Assembly: GCA_002718285.1 (NCBI GenBank) | Contig: PBAR01000031.1 | Coordinates: forward strand, 18,326-30,211 | DNA from: Fidelibacterota bacterium | GTDB lineage: Bacteria; Marinisomatota; Marinisomatia; Marinisomatales; UBA1611 | Length of the DNA: 11,886 bases | Reading direction: 5' to 3' | In this document: positions 6,428 to 11,886 of the stretch, piece after piece | Numbering within the stretch: position 1 is the first letter of the stretch | Layout: every line of letters begins with the position of its first letter | Notes under the pieces: model-generated | Told to the model about the DNA's origin: nothing | The model's input: the letters and a program-made list of their open reading frames with translations, nothing else | The model's database searches: none | Translations under genes and position numbers: made by a program

Positions 6428-8260
6428 ATGGCTTTAATGACATCCATTCGTAACCGTATGCATATTGTGCTTTGGGGTCTCCTCGCTATGTTTTTACTTA
6501 GTATGACTATTGGTGGCTTAGTTGGTGGAGCAAATATTATTGATCAAATTTTGGGTAGAGTAAATCCAAATACAACCATAGCAAGAATAAATGACCAGGA
6601 TATTTCACCAGATCAATTTCAAAATCTAGTATCTCAAGAATTGCAACAGATTCGTTCTTCTGGACAACAAGTGAATGATTTACATATCCAACGTGCTAGA
6701 AATTCTGCATGGGATAATTTGGTGCAAGATATTCTAATCACCCAAGAAGTGGATCGACTTGGAATAAATGCCAGTGATGAAGAAGTCCTATATCACTTAG
6801 AAAATAACCCACCCCCATTTCTCCAACAAAACCCAGAATTCCATACAGATGGTATTTTTGATATTAATAAATATAAAAGTATCCTTGCAGAACCCCAAGG
6901 AAACGAATGGGCACCAATAGAATCTTTTATGAAAACAACCTATATCCCAAATTTTAAACTTCAACAATATCTTGATCAAAGTATAATAATTACAGATACT
7001 GAATTACTTAAGGAATTTATAATCCGTAATGTGAATTATACCATTAATGCCATTCATATAACGAACAAAACAGTATCATCAGAAAGTATAGAACCCACCG
7101 ATTTAGAATTAAAAAATGAGTACGAGAATTCTCTTAAGGATTTTGAGATGGATGAACTTCGTACCATTAAATATTGTTTTTGGAAAAAGGAACCATCTAA
7201 ACTTGATTCTACAAATATTCTTTCACTTGCCAATCAAATAACTAATCTCGCTAAATCTGGAGAAAATTTCTCTGCATTAGCTAATGAGCATTCTCAAGAT
7301 CCTGGTAATCAAGGAAATAATGGTGGGGATTTAGGATGGTTTAAAAAAGGTCGTATGGTAAAACCTTTCGAGGATGCAGCATTCGAAGCTGATATTGGTC
7401 AAATTGTTGGACCTGTTAAATCAAGTTTTGGCTATCACATCATTTATGTACGTGATAAAAAATATGATAAGAATAGAATTGAAGAAATTCTAGCTTCGCA
7501 TATTTTGTTAAAAATAGAGACAAGTTCCACTACACTCTCCAATTTAAAACGACTTGCAACTCTTTTTAGCTATGATGCTCAGGATTTTGGATTTGTGGAT
7601 GCTGCTGACTCTAGTAATTTAGAAATACATACTCAAGAAAAACTCAATGAAAATTCATTTTCTATACAAAATATCGGGTATTTGCGTAGTGCTATACAAT
7701 TTGCCTTCCGTAGCGAGACTGGATCAATATCAGATATTTTTGAAAATGATCAATATTTTGCAATATGTTATTTAGATTCTATAATTCCACCAGGTATTGC
7801 ACCCTTTAAGGAAGTAAAGTCAAAGCTTAGAAAACGTATTATTAAGCGTAAAGAAAAAAGCGCTACATTAGATATTGCTAATTCAATCCTAGTAGATATA
7901 ACTGCTAAAAATAATTCTTTATCTAATTTTGCAAATAATGATTTAGAAATAGATGAGATAAAAAATGAGACCAAAACTCTTAATCAAGGATTCTCATCCA
8001 TTAATCGAAGCAATTATATTGTTGGTTCATTGCTATCAGCAAACCCAGGAGATCTACTGGGCCCTATAGAAACTTCAAGAGGGCATGCATTAGTAGAATT
8101 AGTTGATGTTTCAGTATTGGATAGTACAGAATTTGAAGTGCAGAAAGAAACCTTAAAGAAAAATATTTTCAGTCGTAAACAGAGCCAATTTTTTCAATCA
8201 TGGTTAGATGATTTAAAATTGAAAGCAAATATTATTGATAATCGAAAATTTTATTTTTAA
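6428..8260 (+). CDS. ppiD: PpiD/SurA-like membrane-anchored periplasmic folding chaperone with parvulin domain
   Basis: A 610-residue protein from ATG 6428. An in-frame TTG at 6389 is rejected because AAGGA precedes the ATG and PpiD proteins begin just before their membrane anchor. A short basic start (SIRNRMH) is followed by one membrane helix (about residues 11-34), with the rest in the periplasm. A SurA-like N-terminal chaperone region covers about 45-215. The parvulin domain at about 244-344 has the typical SQDPGNQGNNGGDLGWFKKG (289-308) and FGYHIIYV (334-341), but its first strand reads TIKYCFW, where active parvulins have a 'SHIL' histidine. A second, poorly conserved module follows (ASHILLK at 356-362, then GSISDIF and YFAICYLD), and a third ends with GDLLGPIETSRGHALVEL (541-558). 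PpiD helps newly secreted outer-membrane and periplasmic proteins fold near the Sec translocon; isomerase activity is doubtful. The gene stands alone, divergent from the oxidoreductase operon. Confidence 0.88.
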   Translation: MALMTSIRNRMHIVLWGLLAMFLLSMTIGGLVGGANIIDQILGRVNPNTTIARINDQDISPDQFQNLVSQELQQIRSSGQQVNDLHIQRARNSAWDNLVQDILITQEVDRLGINASDEEVLYHLENNPPPFLQQNPEFHTDGIFDINKYKSILAEPQGNEWAPIESFMKTTYIPNFKLQQYLDQSIIITDTELLKEFIIRNVNYTINAIHITNKTVSSESIEPTDLELKNEYENSLKDFEMDELRTIKYCFWKKEPSKLDSTNILSLANQITNLAKSGENFSALANEHSQDPGNQGNNGGDLGWFKKGRMVKPFEDAAFEADIGQIVGPVKSSFGYHIIYVRDKKYDKNRIEEILASHILLKIETSSTTLSNLKRLATLFSYDAQDFGFVDAADSSNLEIHTQEKLNENSFSIQNIGYLRSAIQFAFRSETGSISDIFENDQYFAICYLDSIIPPGIAPFKEVKSKLRKRIIKRKEKSATLDIANSILVDITAKNNSLSNFANNDLEIDEIKNETKTLNQGFSSINRSNYIVGSLLSANPGDLLGPIETSRGHALVELVDVSVLDSTEFEVQKETLKKNIFSRKQSQFFQSWLDDLKLKANIIDNRKFYF

Positions 8261-8299
8261 TAAAAGTAAATATAATATCTACTTATTATTATTATTTTA

Positions 8300-8704
8300 C
8301 TAAAAATATGAATTAAATATCTCAAAAATATATTTTGGTATTTTTATAGGACGACCTTTTTTATTTGTAAACACATGAATGGTGTATCCTTTTAATAATA
8401 ATTCATATTTATTTTTTAATTGTATTTCATACCTAACAGTTAATCGAGTTTTTGGCATCTCAGTGACTTGACTTCTTATTATTATTTCATCTTCAAAGGA
8501 AGCCCCTTTCTTATATTCGGCATGAGCTTCGATAACTGGCATCATATATCCTTGCAATTCTATTTCTGAATACTTCAATCCAATATCAGCGAGCATCTCT
8601 GTCCTTGATTCTTCAAAAAATTCAAAATATCGAGAATAATAGACAATACCCATTTGATCTATATCTTTGTAATATATCTTTGTTTGATATATATGCTGAA
8701 TCAT
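8300..8704 (-). CDS. Hotdog-fold acyl-CoA thioesterase (YbgC/4-HBT family)
   Basis: This 134-residue protein has the single hotdog domain of the 4-hydroxybenzoyl-CoA thioesterase family, which hydrolyses acyl-CoA thioesters in the cytoplasm. The motif YYKDIDQMGIVYYSRYFEFF (11-30) has the conserved aspartate D16 in the 'D-x-D-x-x-G-x-V/I-Y' pattern, followed by EESRTEML on the central helix. The usual YbgC 'vYHanY' histidine is replaced (VYYSRY), so it is not a strict YbgC orthologue. The later strands VIEAHAEYKKGASFEDEI and GRPIKIP also fit the family. Its ATG overlaps the accA TGA as ATGA, and AGGAAG at 8714-8709 provides a ribosome binding site inside accA. The pairing suggests a role around fatty-acid synthesis or acyl-CoA turnover; the chain-length preference cannot be read. 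It ends 39 bases from the convergent ppiD-like gene. Confidence 0.9.
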   Translation of the reverse strand: MIQHIYQTKIYYKDIDQMGIVYYSRYFEFFEESRTEMLADIGLKYSEIELQGYMMPVIEAHAEYKKGASFEDEIIIRSQVTEMPKTRLTVRYEIQLKNKYELLLKGYTIHVFTNKKGRPIKIPKYIFEIFNSYF

Positions 8705-9660
8705 GATTCTTCCTGATAAATTCCTAATTTATCATATTTAAGAATTCGATTTTCCAAAAATGATTCGGGATCGGTATTAGATAGTTCATCTAAAGCTTGA
8801 ATTAGTGCATTTTGTAGTAAATCTGCAGACGCTTTAAAATTTCTGTGAGCTCCACCATCTGGTTCTTCAATTATTTTATCACAAATTCCAATTTTTATTA
8901 AATCATCAGGAATTGGTTTCAATGCTTCTGCAGCATCTTCAGCCCGTGCGGCATCACGATAAAGAATAGAAGCACATCCCTCTGGACTAATAACAGAATA
9001 CCAGGTGTTCTTCATCATTAGCATTCGGTCACACAAACCAATACCCAATGCACCACCACTCGCGCCCTCTCCAATCACAACTCCAATAATTGGGACTTTT
9101 AAACTAGCCATTTGAATTAAATTACTGGCAATAGCTTCACCCTGCCCACGTTCTTCAGCACCAATACCAGGATAAGCACCCATTGTATCAATAAGTGTAA
9201 TTACTGGAATCTCAAATTTTTCTGCAAGCTTCATTATGCGGAGCGCCTTTCTATAACCTTCAGGCCTCATCATTCCAAAGTTCCGTTTTAAGTTTTCTTT
9301 TGTACTGCGTCCTTTTTGTTGCCCAATCCAAGCAATTCTTCTATCTCCAAATTTACCGATTCCAGCTACTACAGCAGGATCATCCATAAAGTATCTATCT
9401 CCATGTAATTCAAGAAATTTTGGAGAAAAATAATTTATATAATCTAGCGCGAATGGCCGATTCGGATGGCGAGCTAATTGTACCCGCTGCCAGCGAGATA
9501 AATTAGAATATATTTCTGAAATAACTTTAGATCGTTCATGAACCAAGTGAGAAATTTGTTTTATAGTTTTCTTATTTGGTTTATTTAATGCTTCTAATTC
9601 TAAAATCTTATCATCTAATTCCTGAATAGGTTTTTCAAATTGTAAATAATATGTTGTCAT
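8701..9660 (-). CDS. accA: Acetyl-CoA carboxylase carboxyltransferase subunit alpha
   Basis: At 319 residues the protein has the same length as the well-studied E. coli subunit. With AccD it forms the carboxyltransferase that moves CO2 from biotin-carrier protein to acetyl-CoA, giving malonyl-CoA for fatty-acid synthesis. The N-terminal coiled helical part (LEFEKPI-type opening, residues 6-60) is followed by ARHPNRPFALDYI (63-75) and HGDRYFMDDPAVVAGIG (86-102). The crotonase-like core contains MRPEGYRKALRIMKLAEKF (131-149), LIDTMGAYPGIGAEERGQGE (156-175), GEGASGGALGIG (198-208) and SPEGCASILYRDA (225-237), which supply the oxyanion loops and CoA contacts. No AccD-type zinc finger is fused to it, and accD is not in the window. 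The start is ATG 9660-9658 without a Shine-Dalgarno. Upstream are 90 bases of AT-rich spacer, enough for its own promoter. The thioesterase gene overlaps its stop. Confidence 0.97.
   Translation of the reverse strand: MTTYYLQFEKPIQELDDKILELEALNKPNKKTIKQISHLVHERSKVISEIYSNLSRWQRVQLARHPNRPFALDYINYFSPKFLELHGDRYFMDDPAVVAGIGKFGDRRIAWIGQQKGRSTKENLKRNFGMMRPEGYRKALRIMKLAEKFEIPVITLIDTMGAYPGIGAEERGQGEAIASNLIQMASLKVPIIGVVIGEGASGGALGIGLCDRMLMMKNTWYSVISPEGCASILYRDAARAEDAAEALKPIPDDLIKIGICDKIIEEPDGGAHRNFKASADLLQNALIQALDELSNTDPESFLENRILKYDKLGIYQEES
8709..8714 (-). promoter_or_regulatory. Shine-Dalgarno site for the thioesterase inside accA
   Basis: On the minus strand AGGAAG lies within the last codons of accA, with the AGGA core six bases before the thioesterase ATG. 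It allows independent initiation in addition to coupling through the ATGA overlap. Confidence 0.6.
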
Positions 9661-9750
9661 AAATATTTTGAAATTAAAATTTTATTATTTTTATTCATAA
9701 ATGGTAATTATTAAAACCGTACTTTATAATAGATTAATATAAAATTATAA

Positions 9751-10614
9751 TTATCTAAAAATAAAATGCTTTAATTCTGTTAGAATAAGTTTACCAAACA
9801 TCATCATTGTATAGAACCAATTAAGTATAATGGGATAATCTTTCGCCAAATGTTTGAAGTAAAAATAATAATAACTTCGATGCCATTCAAAAATTGAGCG
9901 CATTGGTTGCGCACCAGAACCACCATGGCCTCTGGAATGCGAAATGGTAACTGCAGGGTTAAATACAATTTTCCATCCTTTTTTCTTTGCCCTAATACAA
10001 TAATCACTATCTTCTTGATATGCAAAAAATCGCTCATCTAAATAACCAATATCATCAATGACTTTTCTACGAAATAACATACAGGTACCTGAAACTCCAT
10101 CTACTTCAGATAAAGTATATTCATCAAGGTGTTCTAATCTATACTGTGTCATTTTTGGGTTTTTATTAAAAACTGTACTAAGGCCTAAAAAATACGTGAT
10201 GGTTGCCCAGGGTGTTGCAATTCCCCTCCTCGTTGAACGTTGAAAAAGTCCATCATCTCCTATTATTCTTGGTTCGCAAATACCAACAGTAGGATCCATT
10301 TCTAAATAATGATATAAAGTATTGATTGATCCTGGACTTAGCTTAGTATCAGGATTTAATTGCAATAAGTATGAACCTTTAGCTCGTCGCAAAGCCTGAT
10401 TCATCGGAGCAGTATAACCTTTGTTAATTCTATTTTTGATTAATGTGAATTGTGGATAGAAATTCTCAAGCATTCTTATAGTATCATCTTTGGAGTGATT
10501 GTCAACTATAATGACTTCATAATTTAAATTTCCTATTGCACTAGGAATAGAATCAATACATTTCTTCAATAATCTCCAAGCATTTAAAGTAACAATACAA
10601 ATGGAAATATTCAT
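9751..10614 (-). CDS. Family 2 glycosyltransferase, WbbL/rhamnosyltransferase type
   Basis: A 287-residue GT-A enzyme. ATG 10614 is preferred to a TTG 15 bases upstream because family members begin directly with the first strand (here MNISICIVTLN). VDNHSKDD (37-44) is the nucleotide-binding acidic segment, NKGYTAPMNQALRRAKG (64-80) is the conserved helix, and LNPDT (86-90) is the metal-binding 'D-x-D' equivalent. DGVSGTCMLFRR (172-183) and FFAYQEDSDYCIRAKKKGW (196-214), with the ED base motif, are characteristic of WbbL-like rhamnosyltransferases. The C-terminal aromatic and hydrophobic stretch (YYYFYFKHLA to MMMFGKLIL) may rest on the inner membrane. It probably adds a sugar, perhaps rhamnose, to a lipid-linked surface glycan, which fits the RmlD-like gene two genes upstream. 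Donor and acceptor are inferred. It begins 23 bases after the DPM1-type stop in the same operon. Confidence 0.9.
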   Translation of the reverse strand: MNISICIVTLNAWRLLKKCIDSIPSAIGNLNYEVIIVDNHSKDDTIRMLENFYPQFTLIKNRINKGYTAPMNQALRRAKGSYLLQLNPDTKLSPGSINTLYHYLEMDPTVGICEPRIIGDDGLFQRSTRRGIATPWATITYFLGLSTVFNKNPKMTQYRLEHLDEYTLSEVDGVSGTCMLFRRKVIDDIGYLDERFFAYQEDSDYCIRAKKKGWKIVFNPAVTISHSRGHGGSGAQPMRSIFEWHRSYYYFYFKHLAKDYPIILNWFYTMMMFGKLILTELKHFIFR

Positions 10615-10637
10615 GTTTGATATACGCAATTAATATT

Positions 10638-11351
10638 TCAAATCCATCCAAATAATTTCAATATTCGTAATCTCCAAACCATCCATATGGCTTCAATCAT
10701 AATCGATCTAGACATTTTTGAATCTCCAATAGTACGGTCAACAAAAATAATTGGATATTCAATAATATTAAATCCATTAATCCAAGCCCTAAAGTTCATT
10801 TCAATCTGAAATGAGTATCCTTGTGACCGTACTTGGTTTAATTGGATTTTTTCCAATACTTGACTACGCCAAGCTTTAAATCCTCCAGTACTATCCTTAA
10901 TAGGTATTCCAGTAATGATACTTGAGTATAAATTTGCACCATAGCTTAAGATAAGTCTGCGAATAGGCCAGTTTACTACACTTACGCCATGGATATATCT
11001 ACTGCCAATCACTAAATCATAATTCTGTAAATGCTTAACCAATTTAGGTACATCATTAGGATCATGAGAAAGATCAGCATCCATTTGCACTATTGCTTTA
11101 TAACCTCGTTTTATCGCCCATTTAAATCCATGTATATAGGCAGTCCCCAGACCTGATTTTCCAGATCTCTTTTCAATAAAAAGATTAGAATACTTATTTT
11201 GCAACTTTTCAACCACCTTAGCCGTTCCATCAGGAGAATTATCATCAACCACGAGCAAATGATATTCTGGATAAGGAACTAATATTTTTTCTATTAAAGA
11301 TTCTATATTCTTTTTTTCATTATAAGTTGGTGAAATAATAACCGTTTTCAT
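10638..11351 (-). CDS. DPM1-type polyprenol-phosphate mannosyltransferase (catalytic domain only)
   Basis: A 237-residue family 2 glycosyltransferase. The longer frame to ATG 11384 is rejected: ATG 11351 overlaps the preceding TGA as ATGA and places MKTVIISPTYNEKKNIESLI at the N terminus, exactly where the family begins. VVDDNSPDGTAKVV (34-47), MDADLSHDPNDVPKL (90-104) with the metal-binding DAD, IGSRYI (115-120), KDSTGGFKAWR (152-162), and R206 with SKMSRS (211-216) reproduce the dolichyl-phosphate mannose synthase signature. Such enzymes charge polyprenyl phosphate with mannose or a related sugar from GDP or UDP donors for use outside the membrane. No multi-span GtrA-like or other membrane domain is fused; only the hydrophobic C terminus (AIWMVWRLRILKLFGWI) could touch the membrane. 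The second gene of the surface-glycan operon. Confidence 0.92.
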   Translation of the reverse strand: MKTVIISPTYNEKKNIESLIEKILVPYPEYHLLVVDDNSPDGTAKVVEKLQNKYSNLFIEKRSGKSGLGTAYIHGFKWAIKRGYKAIVQMDADLSHDPNDVPKLVKHLQNYDLVIGSRYIHGVSVVNWPIRRLILSYGANLYSSIITGIPIKDSTGGFKAWRSQVLEKIQLNQVRSQGYSFQIEMNFRAWINGFNIIEYPIIFVDRTIGDSKMSRSIMIEAIWMVWRLRILKLFGWI

Positions 11352-11886
11352 TGTAAAACTCTTTTCAAAATCGTTTCGAGACATTCATCAATTGTTAGAG
11401 GGGAAATTCCTAATTTTTTGCTTAGATATGAAGTTTTTAATCCTGAATTCAAAGGTCTTTTAGCTGGTTGATTCAATTCTTCAGTCTCTATCGGTTTAAT
11501 CAGGTTTGAATTTAGACTAAACTTTTTAGCTATTTTCACTGCAAAATCATAGCGATTTAAATAGTCAGCCCCTCCCCAATGAGCAATACCTGAAATATGC
11601 TTTTCAATTGAAAGTACTATTGTTTGAGCCAAAGATTCTGACCACGTAGGATTATTAATCTGATCATTTACCACCTGGATTTCCAGATTATTTTGAAGTG
11701 ATTGAATAACCCAGTTCAAAAAGCTGGCTTGCGTATTTAGATTATAATCGTATACCACATTACTGCGTATAACTAAGCTTCCTGGATTGTTTTCCAATAT
11801 TAGTTTTTCACTTTCAAGTTTAGTAGCACCATATTTATTAATTGGTTTTGCTATATCATTTTCAGAATATGGACCATTTTTTCCAT
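11348..11886 (-). CDS. RmlD-like dTDP-4-dehydrorhamnose reductase / sugar-nucleotide SDR (5' end outside window)
   Basis: The frame stays open to the window edge and gives 178 residues of the C-terminal part; the N-terminal NAD(P)-binding glycine motif lies beyond the window. The visible part begins GKNGPYSEND, then KPINKYGATKLESEKLI, which contains the Y-x-x-x-K catalytic pair of extended SDR enzymes. LVIRSNVVY and VVNDQINNPTWSESLAQTI follow, the RmlD 'v.DQ..nPT....la' segment, and HWGGADYLNRYDFAVKIA. RmlD reduces dTDP-4-dehydro-L-rhamnose to dTDP-L-rhamnose in the cytoplasm; the related MAT2B-like group is a possible alternative. A TTG at 11797 would be a false start because the conserved residues continue upstream of it. 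Its TGA overlaps the DPM1-type ATG. Together with the two following glycosyltransferases it suggests supply and transfer of deoxysugars to a surface glycan. Confidence 0.9.
   Translation of the reverse strand, partial: GKNGPYSENDIAKPINKYGATKLESEKLILENNPGSLVIRSNVVYDYNLNTQASFLNWVIQSLQNNLEIQVVNDQINNPTWSESLAQTIVLSIEKHISGIAHWGGADYLNRYDFAVKIAKKFSLNSNLIKPIETEELNQPAKRPLNSGLKTSYLSKKLGISPLTIDECLETILKRVLQ

Noticed and set aside
6797..7974. Minus-strand frames of 60 and 68 codons inside the ppiD-like gene.
   Set aside because: Antisense to a clearly coding gene; composition reflects the opposite strand and no start signal is present.
8249..8265. Hairpin TTTTATT-TTT-AATAAAA over the stop codon of the ppiD-like gene as an intrinsic terminator.
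   Set aside because: The 7-bp stem is entirely A-T and has no T run after it, so its predicted stability is too low for a confident terminator call.
8283..8296. Short TTA triplet repeat in the convergent gap after the ppiD-like gene.
   Set aside because: Fewer than five units in very AT-rich DNA; expected by chance and outside coding sequence.
9804..10243. Out-of-frame reading frames of 77 (-) and 61 (+) codons inside the WbbL-type glycosyltransferase gene.
   Set aside because: They lie wholly within a conserved coding sequence and show no independent features.
11352..11384. Eleven-residue N-terminal extension of the DPM1-type protein to ATG 11384.
   Set aside because: The extension overlaps the conserved end of the RmlD-like gene, and family members begin at the first strand encoded from ATG 11351, which forms an ATGA overlap.

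Overview
The window is a strongly AT-rich stretch (about one third G+C by eye) from a Gram-negative bacterium that uses the standard genetic code. The genes are housekeeping and envelope functions: PpiD-type periplasmic chaperone, exported S9 peptidase, AccA and cell-surface glycosyltransferases. Low GC, closely packed small operons, only occasional Shine-Dalgarno sites and one match to the TAnnTTTG promoter element point to the FCB side of the tree. A marine lineage such as Neomarinimicrobiota (SAR406) or a relative would fit. This placement is an inference from gene content and not a measured result.

Layout from left to right. At 1-261 (+) lies the C-terminal end of a large protein with AsmA-like character, cut by the window edge. 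It converges on an unusual 458-aa glycosyltransferase-like protein with a winged-helix-like tail (304-1680, -). A tRNA-Ala(GGC) gene (1930-2002, -) follows, flanked by plain AT-rich spacer. Next is a tight four-gene leftward operon: VAT1-like quinone oxidoreductase (5280-6305), family 5 Fe-S uracil-DNA glycosylase (4612-5283), exported DPP-IV type S9 peptidase (2457-4610) and pterin-4a-carbinolamine dehydratase (2140-2430). A divergent intergenic region (6306-6427) carries candidate promoters for this operon and for a PpiD-like chaperone transcribed rightward (6428-8260).

The PpiD gene converges on a two-gene fatty-acid unit, accA followed by a hotdog acyl-CoA thioesterase (9660 down to 8300), joined by an ATGA overlap. 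The right end is a leftward surface-polysaccharide or glycolipid unit: an RmlD-like sugar-nucleotide reductase (cut by the window end), a DPM1-type polyprenol-phosphate mannosyltransferase and a WbbL-type family 2 glycosyltransferase.

Several starts differ from the longest open frame. The uracil-DNA glycosylase has a TTG start that the sequence effectively forces. The S9 peptidase, PpiD, family 2 glycosyltransferase and DPM1-type genes are better started at internal ATGs. Most of the window is ordinary chromosome. The parts most worth a second look are the 458-aa protein beside the tRNA, the multi-module PpiD homologue and the small regulatory structures at 6306-6427. I do not see a CRISPR array, an insertion sequence, a toxin-antitoxin pair or a recognisable defence system.
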